64,000 bases of DNA from Pyropia yezoensis (taxonomy: Eukaryota; Rhodophyta; Bangiophyceae; Bangiales; Bangiaceae). A program made the position numbers and the translations under genes. Below, piece by piece: positions 48,401 to 57,617 of the stretch. Position 1 is the first letter of the stretch. Every line of letters begins with the position of its first letter. Below the pieces are notes generated by a model, which was given only the letters and a program-made list of their open reading frames with translations, ran no database searches and was not told the DNA's origin. The stretch is taken from positions 6,260,882 to 6,324,881 of the forward strand of contig CM020618.1 of the NCBI GenBank assembly GCA_009829735.1. Direction: 5' to 3'.

Positions 48401-50624
48401 GGGTGACCACCAGCGCAATTCCTCCGCCGGCTTCGCCATCGGCATGCGTGACAGCTACGTCATCAACGGTCGGCGTTCTCGAAACATCGTCTGCGGGCGA
48501 CGGTCCGTTGCCGATCCCGCTCGCCGCCGCGATGCCGTCCAGGTCAGCTGCGAGCGCACCCAGTTCCACGCTGCTGGGCCCCTTTGTGGTCAAGGGGTTC
48601 GCGCCGCCACGGCCACCAACCGCCCCGTTGGTAGCCGCCGACGTGGGCTCAGCGCCCTGCTCTGAAGAAGGCGCGCCAGCCCAAGCGGCCACCCCCGCCC
48701 CCGATACGTGCAGCCTAAGCGTCACCTCCGCGCTGTTGGCCGCGGGGTTGACCATGGCCCCCCCCACCCCTCGGTCCACGCTCCCCACCGGCCGCGCGTC
48801 CCCTCGCCCCGTCAAGGCCCACAGAGCTGCCATGACGAGCGTGCTCTTCCCCACCCCGTTGCTCGCCGGCCCGTCTCCAACAACCGCCACCACCCCTCGA
48901 CGATCCAGTGGGTACGTGGTGGTGCCGCGGAAGCACCCATAGTCGCGCAGCCGCACCGACTGGAAGGCGACAGAGACCTCGCAGCCACGGCGGGTGGCGG
49001 CCGCGGCGCCACAGGCGCCAGCCGCCCCATCCCCATCGGGCGCACCCTCTGCCAACAGCGCCAGGCCCAGGTCCACCACCGCGAAGGGCAGCGCTTTGGC
49101 CGCTGCAAAGGCGCGAAAGACCGCGGCGGGCGCCATGGCCCCCGCCGCCACGAGCCGCGGTGCCGGCGCGTCGGTGGTAACAGGAGTGCCAGCCGCCGAG
49201 CCTGCCGGCCCAGATGGCGGCGTCGCTGGCAGCAGCCGCACCCCTGCCCCTGCCGCACGCAGCGCCGCGGTGGCGGTGACGGCGGCGGCAGCAGCGGCAG
49301 CGTCGCCGCCCGGCACACGAAGTACGACGCGGTCGCCGGCGCGGACGGCCGGGAGGTCCCCCGCAGCGGGGGCAATGGTGGCGGCGGCGGCGACAATGCC
49401 GTCACTGACAGCGGCAGCATCAGGGCCACCCGCCACCCCCCCCCCGGCGGGCAGGTCCACCACAAAATGGCGTGGCCCGACGTCGAGCGGAATCGTCTCG
49501 ACCACCCCCCAACCCGCGTGGCGGTCAACGACGAGCAGCCGCTTGGCCTGCCCCCGCTCTCCAGCCGACACCTCGTATGGGCTCCCAACGCACACCACGC
49601 CCGCGGGGGTCACCCCCGGCGCGTGGATGTGACCCGTGTATACACATAGGTCGGGGGGGAAGAGGCCAGCGGGGACCGCACTCGGCCGAGGGATTGACGG
49701 CGGCGGCGTTGGCACTTGTAAAGCGGCGTGCCCCCCCTCAACCCCCTCGGGGCCGCCCACCACCCGCGGCGACGGCCCGTCGGCGCGGACGACACTCCCC
49801 ACGTCCACGTGACAAAACAGGGCGCCCGCGCCTGCGGCGACGCCCGCCCGGACGGCCGCGGTAAAAGCCGACCGCTCGCGGCAAAAGGGCACCCACAGGG
49901 CGCCCATGCCGAGGGCAGGCGCGTCCACCACCACCGCCAGGTCGTCGCCGAGGACGGCGCCCAGGGCGGTGAGCGCGTGCTCCCGCCCACCCAGTGTCAG
50001 CTGGTCGTGGTTGCCCGGCACCAGCACGACCGGGATGGTCCAGGTGCGGAGCTCGCGGACGACCGCGTTGAGGGCGGCGACGGACAGGGCGCCGCGGACG
50101 TGCCACCAGTCGCCGAGGAAGATGATGCCCGCGCCACGGCCGACCGCGGCCGCGTAGGCAGACCGCAAGGCGGCGAGCGCGGCGGGCAGCGTGGCGGGCC
50201 GAACGTGCAGGTCCGACAGGAGAACGTACCGGGAGGTGGCCTCGACGGCGGGGGGGATGAACAGATGGGGGAGGGCGGCGGGAGGGGGCACCGACGGGGG
50301 GTCGGCGGCCGGGGACCCCCCGTTGGCCCCAGCACCCGCCGCGGTGGCCGCCGGCCGCCGCCCCCGCGGGCGCGGGGACTTTCGCAGCGCCCCCCGCCCC
50401 GCGGCCGACGATGCGAGGCCCGTCGGTGGTGCCGCCGCGGCCGCACGCGCCGCAGCCGCCGCCGCTGACGCCGCCGCGGTGCGCGCCAGCGGGGGAGGCA
50501 CCCCCGTCGGCGGGCCCGCACGGCCGCGTAGACGCGGGAGGGCGCGCAAGGCCGCCACGCCCAGCAGCAGCCCGCGAGGGGGCAGCGACACAAACGCCGC
50601 GGGGGGGGTGGCAGGCCGCCTCAT
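45462..50624 (-). CDS. Single-chain SbcD-SbcC (Mre11-Rad50-like) nuclease-ATPase fusion with organelle-type leader
   Basis: 1,720 residues from ATG 50624 (CACCATGAG), one uninterrupted exon. Residues 1-~100 are Arg/Ala/Pro-rich without acids, like a plastid or mitochondrial transit peptide. A complete SbcD/Mre11 phosphoesterase follows: LLSDLHVRP (137/139), FLGDWWH (171), VPGNHDQL (204-206), CHVDVG (271), YTGHIHAPG (331/333). From ~550 an SbcC/Rad50 ATPase begins: VRLRDYGCFRG and a Walker A NGVGKSTLVMAALWALTG (~588). An Ala-rich coiled coil has a CPRCLQP zinc hook at ~1110 at its centre, then the signature LEQLSGGQRRRVNLAASLAY (~1557) and Walker B PDLLVLDEALAGLDDD (~1590). SbcCD/MR complexes open hairpins and process DNA ends and are normally two polypeptides. 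Both active centres look intact, so an organelle genome-maintenance nuclease is the best inference. Confidence 0.85.
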   Translation of the reverse strand: MRRPATPPAAFVSLPPRGLLLGVAALRALPRLRGRAGPPTGVPPPLARTAAASAAAAAARAAAAAPPTGLASSAAGRGALRKSPRPRGRRPAATAAGAGANGGSPAADPPSVPPPAALPHLFIPPAVEATSRYVLLSDLHVRPATLPAALAALRSAYAAAVGRGAGIIFLGDWWHVRGALSVAALNAVVRELRTWTIPVVLVPGNHDQLTLGGREHALTALGAVLGDDLAVVVDAPALGMGALWVPFCRERSAFTAAVRAGVAAGAGALFCHVDVGSVVRADGPSPRVVGGPEGVEGGHAALQVPTPPPSIPRPSAVPAGLFPPDLCVYTGHIHAPGVTPAGVVCVGSPYEVSAGERGQAKRLLVVDRHAGWGVVETIPLDVGPRHFVVDLPAGGGVAGGPDAAAVSDGIVAAAATIAPAAGDLPAVRAGDRVVLRVPGGDAAAAAAAVTATAALRAAGAGVRLLPATPPSGPAGSAAGTPVTTDAPAPRLVAAGAMAPAAVFRAFAAAKALPFAVVDLGLALLAEGAPDGDGAAGACGAAAATRRGCEVSVAFQSVRLRDYGCFRGTTTYPLDRRGVVAVVGDGPASNGVGKSTLVMAALWALTGRGDARPVGSVDRGVGGAMVNPAANSAEVTLRLHVSGAGVAAWAGAPSSEQGAEPTSAATNGAVGGRGGANPLTTKGPSSVELGALAADLDGIAAASGIGNGPSPADDVSRTPTVDDVAVTHADGEAGGGIALVVTRSARRITAASGRVRYIQRLRLTVDGVDASLQDTAATQKHLDTLLDTSLLPAVAFFGQQSRGALLDATDSEFKAALGPALELGVWAAAREMASQRGSKAAAAAASARAVAGASEELVARYEAAAAARQAEADAARADAEAIAAASEAEAVDLDGGAPGGAAARVADLGQQLVGARRELSAALTAATPTDGPAGAFQGTPADVAAATDARWAAAVASRERWGASATVAASLHASVAASAADVLPRVDARRAAVAALAAEVAEDDTAGATASTVGAAIAAAQVAGDAAVAARRRAAASVAAIRRAAPSQHPDVAAVAAAAAQAAGHVRQRVAVRDALRARLSAASGAAAAADYDRRAGGDGPAGGEPAVPFGVCPRCLQPVDAVTHAAGRAGLIADEQAAAADVDDAQRALADARATEDVQIHRFYARLEAEADAATAVANLAERNAAAATAAAAAARRRQERAVRLDEALAQLGAEEAASAAAARRALADIRAAAASAGVDVGLSGAPATGSGAAVGGTDGGASSVAAASAADLWAAASAASATLASLTSDAAATAAATVDEAATAAEAARGAAAAAAARATTAAAAVSALEADLATATATAGRVADLMAAASRARAAGEASPAVTRAAAAADLVAEHAALAAANNATAAGAAEEAATAGALEAAFGGRGVVSFLLDELLADLADRTNAYLRPLCAPGGGELALRLSATTAYRDAGRARAGQTREVIRKAVLVGGGAGDGEAGLEHLFASLEVEEGGGLEGGTAVAGMADSSSDDSDEGSGNGVVGAADDDSGSTDDDLVTAGDDDGAADGSCGDLRDLEQLSGGQRRRVNLAASLAYADLLADRTGYAPDLLVLDEALAGLDDDGRARVAALLGGGGLAVPRRCVLVVAQTGAAEVAAVASAGVDVVRRVPGRGSVVDVGGGGGGSAAGGGAPPAGAGPNGEAVEKLVAGRGGGAGLAPFGDLWGGRAAADGGRPPAGGS

Positions 50625-51147
50625 GGTGGGTAAAGGGGGGGGGGGGGAGGATCACCCAGCCGGCGGGGAGCGCCGGCCGACGCCCGGGACAGGGCCAGTG
50701 ACAGCGCCGACGCCGGGGCGGCGCCTGCGGGGACGAGAAGCGGGGGGAGCAGGAAGAATTGGAGGAGCTGGGGGTGCGGGAGTGCGAGAAGTGGGAGGCA
50801 GGGGGGCTGACGGGATGAAAAGCATCTGCCTGCCCCCCATAGGCGGGCGGGGGTGGGGGTATGGTGGGGTGGTGGGGGTACGTCTTGCAGGTCGAGGGCG
50901 ACACCTCGACAGCGGAGGGCGCGGTGGGCGCGAGCAAGACACAGATCGGGTCGGGCCAAATTTCCCTGGACACCCCCGACTGACCCCCGGATTTTGAGCA
51001 GGACCACGTGCCGTGCGTCTAAAGATCAACGCCTTCGACTGTGGACAGTGCAGTACGTATTAATATGTGCATACCTCTTGACTCCCCACCCCCACCCCGC
51101 ACCCCCACCCCGCACCCCCACCCCGCCCCCCCTCCCCTGCCGGTGGG
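50625..51147. other. SbcDC promoter region / ACAD 3' flank
   Basis: 523 bp. Upstream of the SbcDC ATG lies a G/C-rich leader with a run of G (50636-50648). At about 51078-51131 there is a C-rich imperfect repeat of CCCCAC/CCCCGCA units, a possible G-quadruplex or i-motif former next to the ACAD stop. No gene. Confidence 0.5.
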
Positions 51148-53814
51148 TCAGAGCTTACCCCACACCGCCCCTGGCGCCGCCGCCACCGCGCGCAGCTCCT
51201 CCCGCCCCACCACCGCCCAGTGCACCTCGTCGGGCCCGTCGGCAAGCCGCAGCGCGCGGGCGGCGGCCCACAGGTAGGCCAGCGGGGTGCCCCCGCCGAC
51301 GCCCGCCCCGCCCCACACCTGCACCGCCCGGTCAATGACGCCCCCAACCGACGTTGGCACCACCGCCTTGACGAGTGCAATTTTGGCGCGGGCGGTGCGG
51401 CGCGCCGCCCGCCGGGCGGCAGCCGCGCTGCTACTGCTGCTGCTGCTGCCATTGCTGCCGCCGCCGCGCGCCGCTGCACCGGCCGCCTCGAGGTTGTCAA
51501 GCGCGTCGAGGGCGGCTGCCGCGTCCAGTGCCAGCAGCCGCGCCGCGTCCAGATCGGCGCGGCTGCGCGCAAGCCCCTCCAGCACCACCCCATGGTCGGC
51601 GAGGCGGCGGCCAAACGCTACCCGCGCCCGCGACCGGTCGACGGCGAGCGCCAGCGCCCGCTCCCCTGCCCCCACCAGCCGGAGGCAGTGGTGCAGGCGG
51701 CCTCCGCCGAGGCGCGCCTGCGCACCCGCAAAGCCCCCCCCGCGGACGCCCAGCAGGGGTGACGGGGACAGCGGTAACACTGCCGAGGCCAGCGTCAGGA
51801 CGCCATGTCCGTGTGGAGCGTCGTCGTAGCCAAAGACGGTCAGCGGGCGGTCAAGGGTCACGCCTGGGTGGGGCAGCGGTAGCAGCAGGAGCGTGTGCTG
51901 GTTGTGCGGGGTGGCCGCTTCGGGGGGGGACCGCTCCCGTGGGTCGTCCCGAACGAGCAGTACGCACACACGGGCGCGCGGGTCGAGGCCCCCGCTCGTC
52001 CACCACTTTTGGCCACGCAAGATGAGCGCCTCCCCAGACGGTGCCGTCGTTGCGGTGGCGGCCAGGTTGGTCGCGTCTGACGAAGCAACCGCCGGCTCGG
52101 TCATGCCAAAGCAGGAGCGGATGGTGCCGTTGAGGAGGGGATCCAAATAGCGGGCACGCTGGGCGGGGGTGGCCAGCCTTGCAAGCAGCTCCATGTTGCC
52201 CGTATCGGGCGCGGAGCAGTTGAAAGCCTCGGATGCCCAGGTGACAGAGCCCATTACGGCCGCCAGCGGTGCGTACTGGACGGCCGAGTAGGAGCCGCCC
52301 AGGGAGGGCGGGAGGAACAGGTTCCACAGATGCAGTGACCTCGCAGACGCCTTGAGGTCTTCGAGAGGGGGAAATGGCGTCCATTTGGTGGCCGACGCCG
52401 CGCAGTGAGAAGCGTGCGCCGCCTCGAGCGGCACGACGCAGGTGGCCATGAATCGCTTGAGCGCGACGAGCGTAGCTGCCGCTTCGCTGTCGGTGGCCCG
52501 CCGGTCGCGCACGTCAGGGGCGGCAACGAGGGAGCCGCCATGGTTTGCTACAGGGCGGGGTACCTGGCCCCCCTGTACGCGCACCGCTCCAGCTGACGGG
52601 CCTTCGCCTCGCAGCGTCGCAGCGGCTTGTTGCACAAAATAGGGCGCCAGTATCGCCGCCTCTGCTGCGGTGCTGCCCGATGCGTTGCCACTCCGAGACC
52701 GTGCTGCGACGCCAACCAGCACCGCACCAGACCGGAAGAGAGCAAACGCCGCCAGCAGTCGCCAATGTGTGTCGTCCGACACACCACTGCTGCCGCACGT
52801 AGCAGCAGTGGCAGCCACGTAGGTAGCACGAAGGTCAGCCACAGACGGAATGCCTGCCGCCGCCAGGTCTGGCACGCCCCCCAGCCCCCGTACAATGGCC
52901 GACTGCACTGGTGGGTCTGGCAGGGCGTGCGGGATGGCAAGTGTGGCAAGGTCCGCACCAGGCTCATCGCTCGTGGCGGCCAGCTCCCAGTCCAGAATAG
53001 CCACCACCTCGGGACGCGTCGGGTGGAACTTGATGTTGCCCAGGTGGAAGTCTCCGTGCGTCAGGCACACTCGCCGTCCGCCATCATCTCCATTGGCGCG
53101 ACCGCCACGGAGGGACGACTGCGCGACCGCAGAGCTCAAGTTGGCAAACAGACGGCCCATGTCCCCCCCCGCCCCTCCCACCGCGCGGAGCTGACCCCCC
53201 CAGCGGCGCAGCTGGCGAGCCAAGTACCCACCCCGGGATGGAAAAGCTCGCCTGTCCAGCGTCAGACTTGCCACGTCAACTGCATGCAGCGAAGCCACAC
53301 ACTGAACCGCCGCGGCGTACATGGTCGCCCGGTCTTCTGGCGAGACACCAGGCAGGGTCGGGTCGTCAAAGCACCGCCCCTCCACGTATTCCATGACATA
53401 AAACGGGGTCCCAACGACAGCTGCGTCAGCGCACATCGCATACACGGACGGCACAGGCACAGAAGTTTGGGCCAGGGCGGAGAGCACAGCGTACTCGCGC
53501 TCGATAGCATGGGCCGACGGGAGAAGCACGCCGTGGGGCTTCTTGCGCAGGACCACCGTGAGGTCTACAGCATAGGGGGGAGCGGCGCCGTCGGAGGCAG
53601 AGGTGATACGGAGATGGTAGGTGGGGTTGGACTGCCCGACGGGAAACTTGGTCGCGGTCAATTGCAGGGGAGGGAGGGTGACGCCTGTCGCCGCCAGCGC
53701 CGAAAGCGCATCGGTGAGGGGCGGGAGGTGGACCGTAGCCCATTGAAGAAGAGCATGAGAATTGAGGGCCTCGGGCGACTTGCCACCAGAAGCAGAGAGG
53801 GGAGAGACAGTCAT
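51148..53814 (-). CDS. ACAD10/11-type protein: APH-like kinase fused to acyl-CoA dehydrogenase (IBR3-like)
   Basis: 888 residues from ATG 53814 (MTVSPLSASGG). In-frame ATGs at 54009 and 54063 would add up to 83 residues including a hydrophobic stretch. I prefer 53814 because the protein then begins near family homology. N-terminal half: aminoglycoside phosphotransferase-like kinase with KFPVGQSNPTYHLRI, AIEREYAVLSAL, HGDFHLGNIKFHP (~251) and AILDWELAATSDEPGADLA. C-terminal half (~440-885): acyl-CoA dehydrogenase with CFGMTEPAVASSDATN (~567), LRGQKWWTSGG, AGERALALAVDRSRARVAFG, a VWGGAGVGGGTPLAYLW segment and EVHWAVVGREELR. In animals ACAD10/11 phosphorylate and dehydrate 4-hydroxy acids for beta-oxidation; Arabidopsis IBR3 acts in peroxisomal indole-butyrate breakdown. 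The C-terminus (GKL) is not a clear PTS1, so location is open. Confidence 0.88.
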   Translation of the reverse strand: MTVSPLSASGGKSPEALNSHALLQWATVHLPPLTDALSALAATGVTLPPLQLTATKFPVGQSNPTYHLRITSASDGAAPPYAVDLTVVLRKKPHGVLLPSAHAIEREYAVLSALAQTSVPVPSVYAMCADAAVVGTPFYVMEYVEGRCFDDPTLPGVSPEDRATMYAAAVQCVASLHAVDVASLTLDRRAFPSRGGYLARQLRRWGGQLRAVGGAGGDMGRLFANLSSAVAQSSLRGGRANGDDGGRRVCLTHGDFHLGNIKFHPTRPEVVAILDWELAATSDEPGADLATLAIPHALPDPPVQSAIVRGLGGVPDLAAAGIPSVADLRATYVAATAATCGSSGVSDDTHWRLLAAFALFRSGAVLVGVAARSRSGNASGSTAAEAAILAPYFVQQAAATLRGEGPSAGAVRVQGGQVPRPVANHGGSLVAAPDVRDRRATDSEAAATLVALKRFMATCVVPLEAAHASHCAASATKWTPFPPLEDLKASARSLHLWNLFLPPSLGGSYSAVQYAPLAAVMGSVTWASEAFNCSAPDTGNMELLARLATPAQRARYLDPLLNGTIRSCFGMTEPAVASSDATNLAATATTAPSGEALILRGQKWWTSGGLDPRARVCVLLVRDDPRERSPPEAATPHNQHTLLLLPLPHPGVTLDRPLTVFGYDDAPHGHGVLTLASAVLPLSPSPLLGVRGGGFAGAQARLGGGRLHHCLRLVGAGERALALAVDRSRARVAFGRRLADHGVVLEGLARSRADLDAARLLALDAAAALDALDNLEAAGAAARGGGSNGSSSSSSSAAAARRAARRTARAKIALVKAVVPTSVGGVIDRAVQVWGGAGVGGGTPLAYLWAAARALRLADGPDEVHWAVVGREELRAVAAAPGAVWGKL

Positions 53815-55143
53815 GTCGCTCGGGGAGGCAGGCAGAAAGGAGGTTGGATAGCAGTGGCGGCCAGCAATCAAGTCGCTCAGGCACCGATGACGGGATGGCG
53901 GTCGGAGTAGCACAGCCAGGGCAGCCAAGCACACCGCAGACGAGACAAGGGAGAGAGCTGTGGGGCCGGCGCCAACCACGAAGAGATGACGCACAATTGT
54001 CTGCCCCATTCTGTCGTGACGTGATAAATATATTTTCAATACTTCACTCGACTTCATTCTCATGTCTTCTGAAGTCACGAAGTCACGAGTCCCCCTCCGC
54101 TTTCCACGTACAGTGACCTATCCAAAGTATTTAATCCCCACGCCGACCCGACCATGTCTCTTCCTTTGCCTACGGCAACCATGCTCGGCTACCTTGGACT
54201 TGGGGTCTCCGGGGATTTTTAGGCCCGGTGTGCTCGTGAGAACGTCTGCCATCACCCTGAGCTGTCAGATCATCATGATGTCCACCCGCTCCTTTCCTGG
54301 CTGAACAACTGGCTCCAGGTCATACGCAGTCGGGTGCAAGTGTTGAGGAGAATGGCTACACCTGCACACTTGTGAAGGCGCTGCTCTCGGCTTGAGACAT
54401 GCTTATCAATACACAGGGAGCGTGCCTACCACAGCTCTGCGTTTTAACCGTTTGTTTTATAGCGCTAGGGACAGCAGCGCGATGTTTTTCTCCTATTGAT
54501 AACAAAAGTGCCGCGCGGGACATGCACTTGCGGTTTCTAATGCATGTGACGCTACAGCGACCTGTAGGTCATTAATAAGTTGTATTCTCGCAGACAGACT
54601 GAAGAAGTCGGATGAGTGTCTTGCCGCTTCCGCTGTACTATTTTTGCTGGTAACGAAAGCAGAGATAGTAGTGAAACGAAATCAGAATAAGGTTGCGTGT
54701 TGCTCTTGTGCCTTGAGGGCAGCTGTAGGTACATGTAAGAGTGAAGTGAAGCGGGCGACCCGCGCAGAGTCACGTTGATGCGCCCCCGCAGTCAGACAGG
54801 TTGACGCATCCCCATTGCACTGATGGTGCTACAGAGTTTAGGAGGGCGAGTGGGACCTAAACGAGCCGTGTGGGAACGGTGACAAAGGCCAAAAGAAGCG
54901 GGACGAGGCAAAGAGAGATATGAAACACTGCCAAGCAGCCCGCTCAGCGATAAACCGTGCAGAAGCGGTGCGACCACGTGTGAGTCCATCCCCCCTCTCC
55001 TGAGCACCCCGGATTGGCGCGACATCGCCGGTTGCGGCGGCGGCCGCTCGTTGCGGGTGCGACCCCGTTCGTCAACCACCGTTTGGTCGTAGCGGCGGAG
55101 ACAGACGAGCACGACCCCGCGCATCCCCACCACAGCTTTGGTC
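53815..55143. other. ACAD promoter region / TPX2-like 3' flank
   Basis: 1.3 kb, or 1.08 kb if an upstream ACAD start is used. From about 54,000 to 54,780 GC is clearly lower than in the flanking genes. No ORF above 80 codons with any recognisable feature and no tRNA-like fold found. Confidence 0.5.
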
Positions 55144-56553
55144 TCAGGCAATGGCCGCTGGCGAGGCGGCTGACGTCTCTGACGACAGTGGCGACGGCAG
55201 CGGTGACGACGACGGAACCGCGGTTGGCCCAACGGGCGTGGCTACAGGAGCGGTCACCGCTGTCGCTTGGTCAGCCATTCCCTCTGAAGCCGCCCCTGTC
55301 GCCGTACTGGTCAACCCGTTCTCCGCGCCCTCTGACGCTGCCTCTGTCGTCGAGTCTGACGTCGTGCCGGCCGTCAGCGCTGCCACGCTGGCTGCCGTCC
55401 CGTCGTCCACCACCTCGACCGCAGCCGCCACCGCTTGCCCTTCCGCTGTCGCTTCATCTACCAACAGTAACTCCCCTACCGCCGCGGCCTGGGCCGCCAC
55501 CTCAGCGTCCTCTTCCGCCGCCGCATCGGCCATCGCCGCGGCCGCCTGCTTCGCTGCATCACCGTCAGCCGGCGCGGTCGACTCGTCGGCGGTCCCCACA
55601 GTGGCGGCCACCACCGCCTCTGCCGCCGCCTCCGCCGCCCGCGCCGCCCGCGCGCGACGCTTGGCCGCAAACGCCGGCGTCCGCGGCACGGTGGGCGCCT
55701 TCTTTGGCCGCGCGCCGCCCCCCCCCGGCCGAGCGGGCGGACGACTTGCCGGCAACGGCACGGGCACGTACACCATCTGCTGGCGGAGGGCGGCCACGTC
55801 GGCCGCCTCGCGCTCGGCCGCCGCGGCCGCAGCGGCGGCCGCCTCGGCCGCGGCAGCGGCCTCACGCGCACGGCGGCCAGCATCCCACTCGGCCCGCTCT
55901 GCCGCGCGGACGTCCGAGTAGAGCACCACCGCTGGCGGTGGGGGCCCACCCGGGGGGGTGATGGCGGCACCACCACCCCCGTCGCAGCGGCCGCCACCGC
56001 CACCCGCCGTGGTGGCCCCGGTGGGGGGGGGCGCGGCCGCAGCCGCCAGTGCCGAAGGGAGCGTCGGCGCCCAGCCGGCGCTGTGCCGCAGCGGCCGCGG
56101 GCGGTAGGTGCGGGCGGCCGCGTCGGCAGCGGCGCGGTCAGCGGCGGCGGCGGCCAGGCGGGCGAGGCGGCGCTCGTGAAGGGCGACGGAGCGGAGGGCA
56201 AAAGGTTGGGGTACGGTGGGGCGCCGGGGGCCACCAGCAGCAGGGGGGTGGGGAGGGGGAGGAAGTGCCGCCTCGTAGGCGGCGGCGGCTGGAGAAGGGG
56301 GGGAGGGGGCGGCGGCGGCCGCAGACGACACCCGTCCCCGCCGCGCGGGCGGGGTGGGGGTCCGCGGCGACGGCGGCGACGGAGGGCTGCCAGAGGCGGC
56401 TGGCGTGGCCGGGTCGTGGGCAGACGTCTTGGTCGGGGCGGCCGAGCCGAGGGGGCCCGACGCGGAACAAACCGACGTGGGCGTGTCGGCGGGCGTGTCG
56501 GCGGGCGTGTCGGTGGTGGGGGAGCTCCAGCTCGAGTCCATTGAGGTGGGCAT
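55144..56553 (-). CDS. TPX2-like microtubule-associated protein
   Basis: 469 residues from ATG 56553; a second ATG four codons on (56541, MDSSWSS) is also possible. The N-terminus has a near-perfect PADTPADTPT repeat. At ~114-134, VPQPFALRSVALHERRLARL matches the P-F-x-L-R-x-x-x-x-x-E-R motif of TPX2/WDL proteins. At ~208-268, VVLYSDVRAAERAEWDAGRR, a long Ala/Glu helix and then ALRQQMVYVPVPLP follow the TPX2 C-terminal domain (..ER..F/W....., helix, LR...V....P.P). Family proteins bind and bundle microtubules and help nucleate spindles. The C-terminal ~170 residues are acidic, Ala/Thr-rich and low complexity. No Aurora-binding or importin motif was recognised. Call moderate. Confidence 0.6.
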   Translation of the reverse strand: MPTSMDSSWSSPTTDTPADTPADTPTSVCSASGPLGSAAPTKTSAHDPATPAASGSPPSPPSPRTPTPPARRGRVSSAAAAAPSPPSPAAAAYEAALPPPPHPPAAGGPRRPTVPQPFALRSVALHERRLARLAAAAADRAAADAAARTYRPRPLRHSAGWAPTLPSALAAAAAPPPTGATTAGGGGGRCDGGGGAAITPPGGPPPPAVVLYSDVRAAERAEWDAGRRAREAAAAAEAAAAAAAAAEREAADVAALRQQMVYVPVPLPASRPPARPGGGGARPKKAPTVPRTPAFAAKRRARAARAAEAAAEAVVAATVGTADESTAPADGDAAKQAAAAMADAAAEEDAEVAAQAAAVGELLLVDEATAEGQAVAAAVEVVDDGTAASVAALTAGTTSDSTTEAASEGAENGLTSTATGAASEGMADQATAVTAPVATPVGPTAVPSSSPLPSPLSSETSAASPAAIA

Positions 56554-57617
56554 CCAAGAGACAAGAGAATCGAAAGAGCCACAACGTGAGAGGAAGGGAA
56601 GGGAAGGGAAGGAAGGGGGACGGGTCGGGGTGGGAACAGAACGGCAGGCAGGAGAGAAGAGAGGCGGGGATTCCCAAGAACGGAGCAGACACGGGGGGAT
56701 AGCGAGGTGGCGCGGGGGGGGAGAATCGAAAACACGGCCGGGGTGTTGGCCACGCCCACGGCCGAGGCGGAGACGTCAAGCCACGACCGGCAAAGCGTAC
56801 AGCGTTGCCGGGGCAAAGGAGGAGTAGGGTCAGCAAAGGACGCCCTGTATCTTACAGTATGTAAACATCAGCTGATCATTGGGTGCGACCCACGACCGGC
56901 AGGTCGCGTGCGAGGCGGGGCTCTCTTACCCACTCCCGCTATCCAGGGGGAGTGCACGCTCTCCCCCGTTTGAAGGTTTGAACACCGCGAGCAGCCTGCG
57001 GTGAAGTGAGGAGCTCAAGTATGAAAGTACAGTACGGTACAATACATTTCCAGGGAGAGCCCACTTTGCACATTGCTGGCAGATCACGTGGGCTACCACC
57101 TCGACCGCGCCGCGCCGCGTGTCCCAAGGAGGCCCCTGCATGAGATGGCCAAAGCAGCAGCGAGAGGACGCCCCCTCCGTTGCGCGAGCGATATCTATCC
57201 ACACGGGGGATACTGCTCGAGTGTCCCATCGGGGGCGGACGGGGGGGGGGGGGGAGGTGGGAGGACTCGTGTGGAGTGCCAGCGCGCGGTGCCGCCCGCA
57301 CCGCCGCGCTCGGCACGCCGGGAGCTGCAGCTGTAGACCGCGTCTCGCAGGTCGCGTTGACGGCGGCGGCGGTGGCGGTGGCGGTGGCTACGACGGTGGC
57401 CACTGCGGCGGCAGCGGCGGATGCAGCTGCGGCGGCGACGGCGGCGGTGCCCGTGGCGCCCGTCTAACGGCCGGCGCCTTCCCCCTGGTGCCGGTGAGCT
57501 CGCGCGGCTCGGCCGCCGCCCCCGCCTCCCCACCCTCCCTTGCCCGCTCCACCCCTGCCACCTGCAACCCCCCTTGCCACCGGCAACCCCCCCCTACTTC
57601 CCCCCCCACCTTTTGCA
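56554..57617. promoter_or_regulatory. Divergent promoter region, TPX2-like gene / FUSC transporter
   Basis: 1.06 kb between outward-facing starts. It contains a (GGGAA)n purine stretch near 56597-56625 and a GTAC-rich segment near 57028-57042 (TACAGTACGGTACAAT). A CGG/GGT-repeat leader lies just upstream of ATG 57618. No separate gene supported. Confidence 0.45.

Noticed and set aside
53815-54063. Upstream start for the ACAD fusion adding a hydrophobic N-terminal segment
   Set aside because: The added 83 residues have no counterpart in the family and lie in lower-GC, UTR-like sequence. It is kept only as an alternative.
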